A stretch of 64,000 nt of DNA from the NCBI GenBank assembly GCA_021790935.1, contig JAJYFL010000007.1:1-64000 (forward strand). Reading direction: 5' to 3'. The notes beneath the pieces are model-generated. The model made no database searches, was not told the DNA's origin, and saw only the letters and a list, made by a program, of their open reading frames with translations. The stretch's first letter is position 1. Each line of letters begins with the position of its first letter. Positions 50,408-60,326 of the stretch are shown here, one piece after another. The DNA comes from a bacterium. Its GTDB lineage: Bacteria; Vulcanimicrobiota; Vulcanimicrobiia; Vulcanimicrobiales; Vulcanimicrobiaceae. Position numbers and translations under genes: made by a program.

Positions 50408-51807
50408 GCAATCGCACGATCGCCGGACTCGGGACGCTCTTTTCGTTGTTGTTCCTCGTGCTCGTCGCGCGGCAGTTTTACGTGCAAGTCATTGAGGCGC
50501 CGAGCATAGCGGCGCGCCCGTATAATCCGCGCCGCGGGCTGCTCGCCGGCGGCCGCGGCGAGATTCTCGCGAGCGACGGAGCGGTCCTGGCACGCAGCGT
50601 CTCCGGCAAGCGAATCTATCCGATGGGCCGATCGCTGGCGCAGACGGTCGGTTACGTCTCGGAACGCTACGGTACGAGCGGCATCGAAGCGGCCTACGAC
50701 CGTGCGCTCTCGCCGGCCGAATCGACCGGCGACATCGGCGAGCAGATCCAAGAGATCGTCGATGCATTTCACGGAAAGAGCCCGGCACCGCGGGGGGCGA
50801 ACGTGGTGACGACGATCGATCCGCCGATCCAAGCGGAACTCTTCGCGCAACTCTCGCAGCACGCTCGCGGCGCGGGTGTGGTGCTCGACCCACGAACCGG
50901 CGCGGTGCTGGCCATCGCTAGCGTCCCGAGCTTCGATCCGAATGCCCTCGATGCAGCGTTTCCATCGCTGCGGCAGAATCCCGAGAGCCCGCTGCTGAAC
51001 CGCGCGATCGACGGCCTCTATCCTCCCGGGTCGACCTTCAAATTGGTGACGGCGGGGGCGGCGCTCGACTCGGGCACGTTTACGATGCATTCGAGGTTCT
51101 ACGACCCCGGTTATATCACGATCGGCCGCTTTCGACTCCACAACGCCGGCCACGAGATCACCGGCTGGCAGAGCATCACCGGCGCCTTCGCACTCTCCGT
51201 CAACGTCGATTTCGCGCAGATCGCCTTGAAAATGGGTGCGGATACGTTCTATGAGTACATGCACCGCTGGGGGCTGGGCGATTCCCTCGACTTCCAACTG
51301 CCGACCCAGCGCGACAGCATCCCTCCGAAATCGAGCATCGCGCCCGGGGAACTCGCCCAAATGGGCTTCGGCCAGGGCGCGCTGCTCATGACGCCGCTGC
51401 AGATGGCGCTCATCGCCTCGACGATTGCGAACCGGGGGGTCGAGCCCCGGCCGTATATCGTCCGCGAGGTCCTCCGCACCGGCGGCGGGAGCAGTTTTGG
51501 CCCGGCCACCCTTGCGGAGCCGATATCGGCGGATACGGCGCGCGATGTGAAGAAGATGATGGTCGCAGTCGTGGAGCGAGGAACCGGAACGACCGCGGCG
51601 TTGCCGGGCGTCACCGTTGCGGGTAAGACCGGCACGGCAACCAATCCCTTCGGCGCCCCGCACTCGTGGTTCGTGTGCTTCGCGCCGGCCGACCATCCGC
51701 GGGTGGCCGTCGCGATCGTCGTAGAGAATGCCGGTTACGGTGCGGCCGTGGCGGCACCGATCGCGCGCGACGTGTTGCGCGTAGCATTACAGAGCGTACG
51801 GAGTTGA
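50404..51807 (+). CDS. Class B penicillin-binding protein (PbpA/FtsI-like transpeptidase)
   Basis: Cross-links peptidoglycan. 467 residues from GTG 50404. An N-terminal anchor (LGTLFSLLFLVLVARQF) precedes the N-terminal domain with RRGLLAGGRGEIL. The transpeptidase domain has SxxK as PPGSTFKLV (near residue 214), SxN as SVNVD, and KTG as VAGKTGTAT. It is short for class B enzymes but contains all motifs. The following PASTA kinase gene is typical of PbpA-PknB pairs controlling growth and division. Confidence 0.94.
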   Translation: MSNRTIAGLGTLFSLLFLVLVARQFYVQVIEAPSIAARPYNPRRGLLAGGRGEILASDGAVLARSVSGKRIYPMGRSLAQTVGYVSERYGTSGIEAAYDRALSPAESTGDIGEQIQEIVDAFHGKSPAPRGANVVTTIDPPIQAELFAQLSQHARGAGVVLDPRTGAVLAIASVPSFDPNALDAAFPSLRQNPESPLLNRAIDGLYPPGSTFKLVTAGAALDSGTFTMHSRFYDPGYITIGRFRLHNAGHEITGWQSITGAFALSVNVDFAQIALKMGADTFYEYMHRWGLGDSLDFQLPTQRDSIPPKSSIAPGELAQMGFGQGALLMTPLQMALIASTIANRGVEPRPYIVREVLRTGGGSSFGPATLAEPISADTARDVKKMMVAVVERGTGTTAALPGVTVAGKTGTATNPFGAPHSWFVCFAPADHPRVAVAIVVENAGYGAAVAAPIARDVLRVALQSVRS

Positions 51808-53885
51808 TCGAAGAACAGACTTTCAACAATCGCTACCGGCTCGACCAGAAGCTCGGCGAGGGTGGTATGGCGACCGTGTACTGCGGAACCGACACCGTGC
51901 TGCGGCGGCGGGTCGCGATCAAAGTGCTGCGCCCTCAATATGCGGCCGATGCCGAGTTCGTCCGCCGCTTCTACCAGGAAGCGGAGTCCGCCGCGAAGCT
52001 CAACCACCCGAATATCGTCAATACCTACGACGTAGGCCGCGAGGGCGATACCTACTACATCGTGATGGAGCTGGTCGACGGCCCGACGCTCGCCGAGATT
52101 ATTGCGGCCGACGGCAAGCTCCCCGAACCGGTGGCGATCGATTACGCCGCACAGATTTGCAGCGGGCTGGCGTTCGCCCATCGCGCCGGACTGCTGCACC
52201 GCGACATCAAGCCCGCAAACATCCTTGTCACCAAGGACGACGTCGTCAAACTCTCCGATTTCGGCATCGCCCGCGCCGTCTCGCAGCACACGATGGCCAT
52301 GACGAAGCCCGGGCTCGTGATGGGCAGCATCTACTACCTCTCACCCGAGCAAGCGCAGGGTCAAGAGCTGCACGAAACCTCCGATCTCTACAGCGTGGGC
52401 GTCGTGCTCTATCAGATGCTTACCGGCCGCCTCCCGTACACCGGGGAGTCGCCGGTTACCGTCGCGCTCAAGCACATCGGCGATCCCGTGCCTACCATCG
52501 ACGTAGATTCGATGGGCGTGAGCCCGGCGCTCGCCTCGATCGTCAACAAATTGCTGCAGAAGACGCCCGAGAACCGCTTCCATTCGGCCAGTGACGTTGC
52601 GACGGCATTGCGCGAGGCGCGCGAGCGGCCGACCTTTGCAGCCTACCCCACGATGGACGACGCGCCGTCTGGCTCGCGCACCTCGCCGTCTTCGCCGCCG
52701 CCGCCACGGCCGTCGCGCTACCCGGACCGGCGGTACGACTATCCTGCGGTTTCCGACGCGGAGCCACGACCGGCGCGCGGCGGGGGGCGCCTGGTGCTGC
52801 TCCTGGTGGCCGTTGCGTTGCTGGCGGCCGCTATCGGGTATGCGATCGTCGCTCGCCCATTTCGCGGTGCGTTCTCGCAGCAGATCGTGCTCGGCGACTA
52901 CCGTTCGATGAAGGACTCGCAGGCCCAGCAGGCGATCGCCAATGCGGGTCTTGCGTGGAGGATATATAAAACTCCGAGCGACACGGTACCGGCCAACGAG
53001 GTTATTCGGCAGGCGCCGCAGGCCGGTACCAAAGTCGCCGCCGGGCAGCTCGTCGAGTTGTACGTCAGCAACGGTCTCCCGACCGTGGGCCTGGACGACA
53101 TGCGTGGCTATACGGTCAGAGATGCCACCATGGATCTCAAGCGCCACAAGTTCTTGGTACGGGTGGTGCGCAGGTACGATCCCGCACCGACAGGTTCGGT
53201 CATCGATCAGCGCCCCGCGCCCGGCACCCAGGTACGCCAAGGGTCGCTCGTGACGCTCTACGCGTCCGAAGGGCTCAAGCCGGTAAAGATTCCGAACCTG
53301 GTCGGAATGAAATACAGCGATGCCATCAAGCTCGCCCAGGGGCTCGGCTTCAAAATAGCCCCGGTCAACCAGCCGTTCGATACGATACCGCCGGATGTCA
53401 TTGCGTCGCAGGACGTACCGGCCGGCACGACCGTCCAACCCTATACGGCGACCGTCAACGTCGTCGTCAGTACGGGTGGCAGCCTCACGGTGGTTCCGAG
53501 CGTTATTTCGCAAGATGCCGCTGCCGGGCAGGCAGCATTGCAGCAGGCCGGCTTTAACGTCTCGATCCAGTGGACGGTACAGCCGGGCTCGCAGAGCAAC
53601 GGCTCGATTGTCGATCAGAACCCCGAGCCGAATACGACGCTGCCCAAGGGATCGACGGTGACGGTCGCCGTCTCGGTTCCCGGCGAAGTTCCCGATACCA
53701 ATGGCATGACGATCGTTCAGGCGACCGCCACCCTTCAGGCCGCCGGCTATACCGTCGGGAAGACGCTCTATACCTCTCAGGGAGCCGACGGCAACGTCGT
53801 ACGTACCGATCCGGCGGTTGGAACCACGCTGGCGCCGGGCAGCACCGTCGACCTGCTCGTCAATAACGGTCCGCCCGGGCCGTGA
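51804..53885 (+). CDS. Ser/Thr protein kinase with five PASTA domains (PknB/StkP type)
   Basis: 693 residues from TTG 51804, which overlaps the PBP stop (TTGA). Kinase motifs: GEGGMATVY (glycine loop), VAIKVL (Lys), HRDIKPANIL (catalytic loop), DFGIAR, and SPEQAQG. A Pro/Arg-rich juxtamembrane segment precedes one helix (LVLLLVAVALLAAAIGYAIV, about 332-351). Five extracytoplasmic PASTA repeats of about 65 residues follow; these bind muropeptides in relatives. All catalytic residues are present. It probably senses cell-wall state and phosphorylates division and wall proteins. Confidence 0.95.
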   Translation: MIEEQTFNNRYRLDQKLGEGGMATVYCGTDTVLRRRVAIKVLRPQYAADAEFVRRFYQEAESAAKLNHPNIVNTYDVGREGDTYYIVMELVDGPTLAEIIAADGKLPEPVAIDYAAQICSGLAFAHRAGLLHRDIKPANILVTKDDVVKLSDFGIARAVSQHTMAMTKPGLVMGSIYYLSPEQAQGQELHETSDLYSVGVVLYQMLTGRLPYTGESPVTVALKHIGDPVPTIDVDSMGVSPALASIVNKLLQKTPENRFHSASDVATALREARERPTFAAYPTMDDAPSGSRTSPSSPPPPRPSRYPDRRYDYPAVSDAEPRPARGGGRLVLLLVAVALLAAAIGYAIVARPFRGAFSQQIVLGDYRSMKDSQAQQAIANAGLAWRIYKTPSDTVPANEVIRQAPQAGTKVAAGQLVELYVSNGLPTVGLDDMRGYTVRDATMDLKRHKFLVRVVRRYDPAPTGSVIDQRPAPGTQVRQGSLVTLYASEGLKPVKIPNLVGMKYSDAIKLAQGLGFKIAPVNQPFDTIPPDVIASQDVPAGTTVQPYTATVNVVVSTGGSLTVVPSVISQDAAAGQAALQQAGFNVSIQWTVQPGSQSNGSIVDQNPEPNTTLPKGSTVTVAVSVPGEVPDTNGMTIVQATATLQAAGYTVGKTLYTSQGADGNVVRTDPAVGTTLAPGSTVDLLVNNGPPGP

Positions 53886-54424
53886 GCATGCGCGTGCTCG
53901 GCATCGACCCGGGACTGCGCTCGACGGGTTACGGCACGGTCGAGCAGATCGGCGGACGGCCTCGGCTGATTGAAGCGGGAGTCGTCGCTCCCAATCCTGG
54001 CGGGACCTTGGAGACGCGCTTACGAGAACTGCACGAGGGCATTACGGGCGTCGTCGCGTCGACGCAGCCGGACTGGATCGTCATCGAAGAGCTCTACACG
54101 TCCTACAAGAACCCCTATACCGCCATCCTGATGGGCCACGCGCGCGGGGTTTTGTGTCTGGCAGGCGCGCAGGCGAACGTTCCGGTACGAACGCTCGCCC
54201 ATTCGCTCGTCAAGCGCGCGCTCGTCGGCTCGGGCTCTGCGCGCAAAGAGCAGGTGAGCCACATGGTAACCGACCTGCTCGGCTTGCGCCGCGTACCTGC
54301 GCCGAGCGACGTCTCCGACGCACTCGCGCTCGCGCTGGCGTTCATCAACGTGCGCGAACACGAGGAGCGCTATCCGTTCGCGGTCGCGCTGCGCTCGCCC
54401 AAGCGCGTCCGGCGGCCGGCATAG
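53882..54424 (+). CDS. ruvC: Crossover junction endodeoxyribonuclease RuvC
   Basis: Resolves Holliday junctions. 180 residues from GTG 53882 (or ATG 53888). [13 protein letters not shown] has the first catalytic Asp, [12 protein letters not shown] the Glu, and [11 protein letters not shown] the C-terminal Asp pair. It overlaps the kinase gene by 4 nt and is followed directly by ruvA and ruvB, making a full resolvasome set. Confidence 0.96.
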   Translation: MSMRVLGIDPGLRSTGYGTVEQIGGRPRLIEAGVVAPNPGGTLETRLRELHEGITGVVASTQPDWIVIEELYTSYKNPYTAILMGHARGVLCLAGAQANVPVRTLAHSLVKRALVGSGSARKEQVSHMVTDLLGLRRVPAPSDVSDALALALAFINVREHEERYPFAVALRSPKRVRRPA

Positions 54425-55047
54425 TGTTCTCGCACATTCGCGGAAAGTTGCTCGAGCGAACCGAATCCGGGGTCGTGCTCGAGGCCGGCGGCCTGGCGTA
54501 CGAGATCTTCCTGCCGCCCTGCGTGGCCGAAAAGATGAGTGCGGCGCCCGGCGAAGAGGTTGCGCTCGAGATCCATGCGGTGCTGCACGTCGAAGGCAAC
54601 ACTGGCCGCTTTGGTTTTTACGGTTTCACCAATACCGTCGAGCGCGATTTTTTCGAAGCGCTTCTAAGCGTTGCGTCGATCGGCCCGCGGTCGGCGGCAC
54701 GCGCCTTCTCCGCGCCGATGTCTCGCATCGCGAGCGCGATCGACCGCGGCGACCATGCGTTCCTCAAGACGTTGCCGGGAATCGGCCAGCAAAAGGCGCG
54801 CGATATCGTCGCCAAACTGCAGGGCAAGGTCGCGAAGTTCCTGCTGATTCAAGAGGCGCAGCCGGCGGCCGCGCCGCGCATCCCCGATTTCGCGGACGAA
54901 GCGCTGGCCGTTCTTCTCCAACTAGAATACCGGCGCAGCGAAGCCGAACGGATGATTCGTACCACGCTCGAATCCGCTCCCGAGATCGCCGACCCCGAAA
55001 CGCTGCTTGCCGAAATCTACCGGCAGAAAGCCTCGGCATCCACGTGA
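54424..55047 (+). CDS. ruvA: Holliday junction branch migration protein RuvA
   Basis: Binds four-way junctions and loads RuvB. 207 residues from GTG 54424; the GTG shares a base with the ruvC stop (TAGTG). The N-terminal OB-fold begins [27 protein letters not shown]. Helix-hairpin-helix regions include [13 protein letters not shown] and [19 protein letters not shown]. The C-terminal domain III ([19 protein letters not shown]) contacts RuvB. Confidence 0.95.
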   Translation: MFSHIRGKLLERTESGVVLEAGGLAYEIFLPPCVAEKMSAAPGEEVALEIHAVLHVEGNTGRFGFYGFTNTVERDFFEALLSVASIGPRSAARAFSAPMSRIASAIDRGDHAFLKTLPGIGQQKARDIVAKLQGKVAKFLLIQEAQPAAAPRIPDFADEALAVLLQLEYRRSEAERMIRTTLESAPEIADPETLLAEIYRQKASAST

Positions 55048-56135
55048 GCGACGACCCGCGCAAGCCCCTTCTCGGCCCAGAAGACGCGGTCGATCCGCGC
55101 CCCGGAGTTCGGATCGTCGATCCCACCGACACCGTCGACACGATGGAAGAAGAGATCTACGGGGCGAGCCTGCGCCCGCGCTCGTTCGACGAATACGTCG
55201 GCCAAACGACCGTGGTCGAGAACCTGAAGATCGCCATCGATGCCGCCCGCAAACGCGGCGAGCCCATCGAACATATCTTGTTCTACGGGCCTCCCGGATT
55301 GGGCAAGACGACGCTTGCCTCCCTGATCGCTCGAGACCTCGGGCGCTCTTTTCATCCGACCAGCGGTCCGACGCTCGAGAAGCCGAAGGACCTCGTGGGC
55401 ATCCTTACCTCGCTCGGCGATGGGGACATCCTGTTCATCGACGAGATCCATCGCTTGGGCCGAATCGTCGAAGAGTTCCTGTATCCGGCGATGGAAGACT
55501 TCCAGATCGATTTCGTCGTCGACCGGGGCGCCTACGCGAAAACGCTGAAACTCCCGCTCAAACACTTTACGCTGGTGGGCGCGACGACGCGCGCCGGTAT
55601 GCTGAGCGCACCGCTTCGCGAGCGTTTCGGATTGATGGCGCATCTCGATTACTACGACGTAGAGGAACTACGGCGCATCGTCATGCGTTCTGCCGACGTG
55701 CTGAACGTACCGATCGATCACGACGCAGCCGTCACGATCGCAGCGCGCAGCCGCGGCACGCCGCGCATCGCGAACCGCCTGCTGCGGCGCGTGCGCGACT
55801 ATGCCGAGGTCCGCGCCGGCGGACGCATCACGCAGGCGGTCGCCGACGAAGCGCTCGAGCGCGAAGGCGTCGATCGGCTCGGCCTCGACCGGCTAGACCG
55901 CGCCTTCCTTCGGACCATCATCGAGCAGTACGGCGGCGGCCCGGTCGGCATTGCGGCGATCGCCGCCACGCTGACCGAGGATGCGGAGACGCTCGAAGAC
56001 GTGGTCGAACCATACCTGCTCAAGCGCGCCTTCGTCGTTCGCACGGCCAGCGGCCGCAAGGCAACGGCTGAGGCCTATCGGCACCTCGGTGCCTCCGGCA
56101 TGCCGCAGAGCGCGCAGCAAGAGCGTCTCTTGTGA
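55044..56135 (+). CDS. ruvB: Holliday junction DNA helicase RuvB
   Basis: AAA+ motor for branch migration. 363 residues from GTG 55044. [12 protein letters not shown] is the start of the AAA+ core, Walker A is [15 protein letters not shown], Walker B is [12 protein letters not shown], and sensor 1 is [29 protein letters not shown] is the sensor 2 region, and a winged-helix C-terminus follows. Short overlaps bind it to ruvA and to the SpoIID gene. Confidence 0.97.
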   Translation: MSDDPRKPLLGPEDAVDPRPGVRIVDPTDTVDTMEEEIYGASLRPRSFDEYVGQTTVVENLKIAIDAARKRGEPIEHILFYGPPGLGKTTLASLIARDLGRSFHPTSGPTLEKPKDLVGILTSLGDGDILFIDEIHRLGRIVEEFLYPAMEDFQIDFVVDRGAYAKTLKLPLKHFTLVGATTRAGMLSAPLRERFGLMAHLDYYDVEELRRIVMRSADVLNVPIDHDAAVTIAARSRGTPRIANRLLRRVRDYAEVRAGGRITQAVADEALEREGVDRLGLDRLDRAFLRTIIEQYGGGPVGIAAIAATLTEDAETLEDVVEPYLLKRAFVVRTASGRKATAEAYRHLGASGMPQSAQQERLL

Positions 56136-57166
56136 TGCGGCGGCGAACGTTCGTCACGTCGTCGCTGGCATTCGCAGCCGTGGGGTTGAGCGTCCGGTCG
56201 CGCGCGGCTTTCGCGGGGCAGAGCGGCGACGAATTCGACCCGGCTTCGGCGACGGCGCGCGGGCAGGCCCTTCGCGTGCTCTTGGGACGCGGTGATGCAC
56301 GCGCGATCGATGGCAGCACGTTTTGGTTTCGGGGCCGCCGCTATCGCGGAACGTTTTCGTATGCCGCCGGCGGGCAAGTCGTGAGCGTGGTCCCGCTCGA
56401 GCAGTATCTCTATAGCGTCGTCCCGCGCGAGATGCCGCCATCCTGGCCGTTCGCCGCTCTCGCCGCGCAGGCGATCGCCGCCCGGACGTACGTTCTACAG
56501 CGCAGTAACCCGCGACGCGAGTACGACGTGGTACCGTCCGAAGCCGACCAGGTCTACACGGGGATCGACGCCGAGAACCCCGCCGCGACGAGCGCCGTAG
56601 ATCGAACGGCCGGAGCGGTCCTGAGGTTCGATGGCGGCTTCGCGCAAGCCGTCTATTCGTCGTGCTGCGGCGGCCATACCGAGTCCAGCGCCGACGCGTG
56701 GGGCGGCGCTCCGCTGTCGTATCTCGGCGGCGTGATATGCCCGTATTGCACGGCTTCTCCATGGTACCGCTGGTCGCGTAGTTTCCGCGCGCGGCGCCTG
56801 CGCGCCGCGTTCGGTGCCAAGATCGCCGCGCTCGGACCGTTGCAAAGCATAAGCATCGCGGAGCGCGATGCGAGCGGTCGCGCGCGCTACGTCGATATTG
56901 CGGGAGCCGATGGGAGCTTCCGATCGGAGGGGAGCGCGTTTCGGCTCGCCGTTGGGCCGCGCATCCTCCCAAGCCTCTTGCTTGGGTCGATCGCGTTTGC
57001 CGGCGACCCCGCGCAGGCCGGTGCCCGCGTGGAGATCGAAGGCGGCGGTCTGGGGCACGGCGTCGGTTTGTGCCAATGGGGGGCGCGTGGCATGGCAGTA
57101 GCCGGCGCCACTGCGGATACGATCCTCAACTTCTATTTTCCGGGCACCCATGTGGGCGATGACTGA
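56132..57166 (+). CDS. SpoIID/LytB-type amidase-enhancer or lytic transglycosylase, secreted
   Basis: 344 residues from GTG 56132 (or ATG 56135). The N-terminus, [20 protein letters not shown], has a twin-arginine-like pattern, so export through Tat is possible. The SpoIID domain shows [36 protein letters not shown] with the conserved Glu, [16 protein letters not shown] and [15 protein letters not shown]. SpoIID proteins cleave glycan strands lacking stem peptides; non-spore-formers use homologues in wall remodelling. It fits the nearby PBP and PASTA kinase genes. Confidence 0.9.
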   Translation: MMRRRTFVTSSLAFAAVGLSVRSRAAFAGQSGDEFDPASATARGQALRVLLGRGDARAIDGSTFWFRGRRYRGTFSYAAGGQVVSVVPLEQYLYSVVPREMPPSWPFAALAAQAIAARTYVLQRSNPRREYDVVPSEADQVYTGIDAENPAATSAVDRTAGAVLRFDGGFAQAVYSSCCGGHTESSADAWGGAPLSYLGGVICPYCTASPWYRWSRSFRARRLRAAFGAKIAALGPLQSISIAERDASGRARYVDIAGADGSFRSEGSAFRLAVGPRILPSLLLGSIAFAGDPAQAGARVEIEGGGLGHGVGLCQWGARGMAVAGATADTILNFYFPGTHVGDD

Positions 57167-57530
57167 ACGAGACGGCCGCGCCGCGCCCGCAGCGGAGAAG
57201 CGGCTCCACGGAGTGCGGCTGCGCAAGTACATCGACGTGGTCGTTGAGGATCGCTCGTCGTCGATGCTCTTCCGGGGCGCGATAGCCGATATCACGGAGA
57301 GTGGGATGCGCGTCATCGCAGACCAGTATCTCCCCAAAGGGACCAGATACATCTTTACGATGAAGCGCACTCCACATCTTTCGCTGCGAGGCGAGGTGCG
57401 CTGGATTAAGCCGTTCGAACGCGACACGTTCCAGGTCGGCGTGTATTTCGTCGAAATATCCGCCGACGCATCGAAACGGCTCTCCAGCTTCCTTGAAATC
57501 GAACGCGCACGCTTGACGATTCCCGGCTGA
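57150..57530 (+). CDS. PilZ-domain cyclic-di-GMP receptor
   Basis: 126 residues from ATG 57150 (ATG 57159 is an alternative). The PilZ domain is the whole protein: RLRKYIDVVV (R-x-x-x-R-like binding segment) near residue 23, and DITESGMRV (D/N-x-S-x-x-G) near residue 45, then FTMKRTPHLSLRGEVRWIKP. The first motif is R-L-R-K rather than a strict RxxxR, so affinity is uncertain. With the EAL and GGDEF-EAL proteins it gives three cyclic-di-GMP proteins in the window. Confidence 0.85.
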   Translation: MWAMTERDGRAAPAAEKRLHGVRLRKYIDVVVEDRSSSMLFRGAIADITESGMRVIADQYLPKGTRYIFTMKRTPHLSLRGEVRWIKPFERDTFQVGVYFVEISADASKRLSSFLEIERARLTIPG

Positions 57531-58624
57531 CTGCCGCGTACGATTACGACCTGCCCAAGCGGTTGATCGCACAGTTCCCGGCAGAACCGCGCGATGCATC
57601 GCGTCTATTGGTGCTCGAGGGAACTCGCATCTCGCATCGCGCGTTCTCGGATCTGCCGGAGTACCTGCGGGCCGGCGACGTTCTCGTGCTCAACGAAACG
57701 CGCGTGATCGCGGCGCGTCTCTTCGGAAGACTGCTGAGGCCGGGGGCGCCCGATGACGATGCCGGCGCCCGCGTCGAGATTCTGCTGCTCCATCCATCGG
57801 ATCGCATGCGATACGATGCCGGATCGTCTCGTTGGAGCGCTCTCGTAAAACCTGGGCGCAAGTTGCCGGCGGGCGCACGCGTATCCTTTCACGGGCCGGG
57901 CGATGCCTGCGAGCTCTTGGGCACGGCCACGGTCACCCGGGCGCTGGAACGCGGCCTGCGCGACCTCGAGTTCGCCCTCACTCTGCCGTTCGAACGATTC
58001 CTCGAGCGTGCCGGCCGGCTGCCCTTGCCTCCGTACGTCCGCAACGATACGGAGCGTACGCGCGAGCGCTACCAAACGGTCTTCGCGCGCGAACCCGGCA
58101 GCGTTGCGGCACCGACCGCCTCGCTGCATTTCACGACGGCGTTGCTGGAGGCGCTCTGCGCCAAGGGCGTGGAGATCGTGAAATTGGTACTCGACGTGGG
58201 GCTCGGAACGTTCCGGCCGATGCAGACCGAGCGGATAGAAGAGCACGAGATGCACGCCGAGTCCTTCGCGATTCCGCAGGCAACGGCCGGCGCGATAGCG
58301 CGCGCCAAGCACGAAGGCCGCCGCGTCGTGGCAGCCGGAACTACGGTCGTGCGTGCTCTTGAGGGGAGCGCCGCCGGTGCCGGAACGGTCCGGGCCGGAG
58401 AAGGGCGCACGAATCTGTTCGTCACGCCGGGCTTTCGTTTTCAGATCGTGGACGCGCTCATCACGAACTTCCACCTCCCAAGATCGACGCTGCTCGTACT
58501 GGCGAGCGCCTTCGCAGGGCACGACAATATTCGGCGTGCCTATCGAGAGGCCGTCGATCGTGAGTATCGTTTCTTCTCGTTCGGAGATGCCATGTTCATC
58601 GAACCCGCCGGATACGAGCGCTGA
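57527..58624 (+). CDS. queA: tRNA preQ1(34) S-adenosylmethionine ribosyltransferase-isomerase
   Basis: Makes epoxyqueuosine in tRNA by transferring the ribosyl group of SAM to preQ1. The family start (YDYDLPKRLIAQFPAEPRDASRLLVL) is read in frame from 57527, and DVGLGTFRPM, NFHLPRSTLLVLASAFAG and YREAVDREYRFFSFGDAMFI are conserved later. No ATG, GTG or TTG lies between the last in-frame stop and YDYDLP. The best start is CTG 57527, which overlaps the pilZ stop as CTGA; TTG 57563 would remove the conserved N-terminus. From CTG the length is 365 residues. No queC, queD, queE, queF or tgt gene is in the window. Confidence 0.9.
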   Translation: MTAAYDYDLPKRLIAQFPAEPRDASRLLVLEGTRISHRAFSDLPEYLRAGDVLVLNETRVIAARLFGRLLRPGAPDDDAGARVEILLLHPSDRMRYDAGSSRWSALVKPGRKLPAGARVSFHGPGDACELLGTATVTRALERGLRDLEFALTLPFERFLERAGRLPLPPYVRNDTERTRERYQTVFAREPGSVAAPTASLHFTTALLEALCAKGVEIVKLVLDVGLGTFRPMQTERIEEHEMHAESFAIPQATAGAIARAKHEGRRVVAAGTTVVRALEGSAAGAGTVRAGEGRTNLFVTPGFRFQIVDALITNFHLPRSTLLVLASAFAGHDNIRRAYREAVDREYRFFSFGDAMFIEPAGYER

Positions 58625-59610
58625 TGCGCGTCGTCGAGATCGTTTCGTACGGCGAACCTGACGTCTTGCACGTCGTAGAGCGCCCTATTCCCGGGCCGAA
58701 GCCGTTCGAGGTGTTGATTGCCGTCGAGGCGGCAGGCATCTCGCGGGCCGATGTGCTGCAGCGCCGCGGCTCTTATCCGCCTCCGGCAGGCGACTCCGAC
58801 GTTCCGGGGCTCGAGGTCGCCGGAACGGTCGCCGCCGTCGGTGAGTCCGTAACGGAATGGTCCCCCGGCGACCGCGTCTGCGCGCTCGTCAACGGCGGCG
58901 GCTACGCCGAGTACGCGGTGGCAGCCGACGTTGCGGTCCTGCCCATTCCGCAGACGTGGACTGCCGTCGAAGCCGCGACGTTACCGGAAAACACGTTCAC
59001 CGTCTTCGATAACGTCTTCACGCGCGCGCGCCTGGAACCGGGTGAGACGCTTCTCGTGCATGGAGGAACCAGCGGCATCGGTACGATCGCTATCCAGCTC
59101 GCGCGAGCCTTTGGGGCTCGCGTAATCGCCACCGCGGGCAACGCGCGCAAATGCGATGCCTGCTTGGGCCTTGGAGCGCAGTTCGCCATCGACTACCGGA
59201 CGCAGGATTTCGTAGCCGAGGTGATGCGGATCACGGCCGGACGGGGAGCGAACGTCGTGCTCGACATGGTGGGTGGGGATTACATCGATCGCGACCTCGC
59301 AGCACTCGCGCTCGACGGACGGATCGCCTGCATCGGAGCGCAGCGCGGAGCGACGGCATCCATTCATCTTGGCAAACTCCTCGCGCGGCGCGCCGTGGTG
59401 AGCGGGTCCAGTATGCGGCCCCGCAGCCAGAACGAGAAAGGCGCGGTTGCGGCCGCCGTCCGCGCCCGCGTTTGGCCCCTTTTGGCCGCCCGGGATTCAA
59501 TCCGTCCCGTCGTCGACTCGACCTGGCCGCTCGAGGACGCTCCGGCGGCGCACCGGCGTATGGAGAGCGGCGAACACCTCGGCAAGATCGTTCTGACGAC
59601 AAACTCCTAG
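58624..59610 (+). CDS. Zinc-less quinone oxidoreductase (zeta-crystallin/PIG3 type)
   Basis: NADPH-dependent medium-chain reductase, 328 residues. ISRADVLQRRGSYPPPAGDSDVPGLEVAGTV is the substrate-side domain, GDRVCALVNGGGYAEY follows, and the NADPH fold has VHGGTSGIGTIAIQLARAFGARVIATA. The zinc ligands of alcohol dehydrogenases are absent, which is normal for this subgroup. The stop of queA shares a base with its ATG. It probably ends the second long operon; reduction of quinones or reactive carbonyls is the likely job. Confidence 0.9.
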   Translation: MRVVEIVSYGEPDVLHVVERPIPGPKPFEVLIAVEAAGISRADVLQRRGSYPPPAGDSDVPGLEVAGTVAAVGESVTEWSPGDRVCALVNGGGYAEYAVAADVAVLPIPQTWTAVEAATLPENTFTVFDNVFTRARLEPGETLLVHGGTSGIGTIAIQLARAFGARVIATAGNARKCDACLGLGAQFAIDYRTQDFVAEVMRITAGRGANVVLDMVGGDYIDRDLAALALDGRIACIGAQRGATASIHLGKLLARRAVVSGSSMRPRSQNEKGAVAAAVRARVWPLLAARDSIRPVVDSTWPLEDAPAAHRRMESGEHLGKIVLTTNS

Positions 59611-59637
59611 TGCGGCCGCCTCACCCCCCATGGGTTT

Positions 59638-59651
59638 TTCGTTTGAACGAA
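59638..59651. promoter_or_regulatory. TTCGTT-TG-AACGAA palindrome upstream of superoxide dismutase
   Basis: A 6-bp palindrome with a 2-nt centre lies 64 nt before the SOD start, in the 104-nt gap after the quinone oxidoreductase gene. It could be an operator or a very short stem-loop after the operon. I cannot assign a regulator. Confidence 0.35.
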
Positions 59652-59714
59652 GAAGACTACGGGTACGCAAGCATCGCATCAACCGCCGTACGTAACGAAG
59701 GGATCAACGCATCG

Positions 59715-60326
59715 ATGAAATCGTATACGCCCAAGAAATGGGACCTCTCCGGGTTGAAGGGCATCTCGGATAGAACGCTCGAACTGCACTTCGGCCTGTA
59801 CGAAGGATACGTAAAAAATACCAACCTGCTGATCGAACAAACCTCCGAGCTGCGCGAGCGAGGCGAAAACGCCGGCTCCAACCCGAAATTTGCCGAACTC
59901 GTCCGCCGCATGGGGTGGGAGTTCAACGGCATGCGCCTGCACGAACTCTACTTCGACAACCTCACCAAGCATCCGGCGGAGCTTCACACGGGAAGATTGC
60001 GCGAAATCGTCACCGCGAGCTACGGCGACGTCGAAACGTGGAAGAAAGATTTCTTCGCCGTCGGCGGCATGCGCGGCGTAGGTTGGGCGATCGCATACTA
60101 CGACCCGGCGAACGGTCAGATCGGCAACCACTGGATCGAACTCCACCAGGACGGCAACCTGGCCGGCTTCGTGCCGGTCGTTGTAATGGACTGTTGGGAG
60201 CACGCGTTTCTGTTGGACTACAAGCCTTCGGAGCGCGGAAAGTACGTCGAAGCGTTTTACGCGAATCTCAACTGGGCGGCGTGCGAATCCCGCCTTGCGG
60301 GGAGCCTAGCGGCAGCTCGAAGTTAG
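59715..60326 (+). CDS. Iron/manganese superoxide dismutase
   Basis: Converts superoxide to hydrogen peroxide and oxygen. 203 residues from ATG 59715. The metal ligands are His in LELHFGLYEGYVKN (near residue 27), His in MRLHELYFDNL, and Asp and His in VMDCWEHAFLLDY (D-x-W-E-H). The choice between Fe and Mn cannot be made. No signal peptide is seen. Its last 59 nt overlap the convergent 3' end of rqcH. Confidence 0.94.
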   Translation: MKSYTPKKWDLSGLKGISDRTLELHFGLYEGYVKNTNLLIEQTSELRERGENAGSNPKFAELVRRMGWEFNGMRLHELYFDNLTKHPAELHTGRLREIVTASYGDVETWKKDFFAVGGMRGVGWAIAYYDPANGQIGNHWIELHQDGNLAGFVPVVVMDCWEHAFLLDYKPSERGKYVEAFYANLNWAACESRLAGSLAAARS

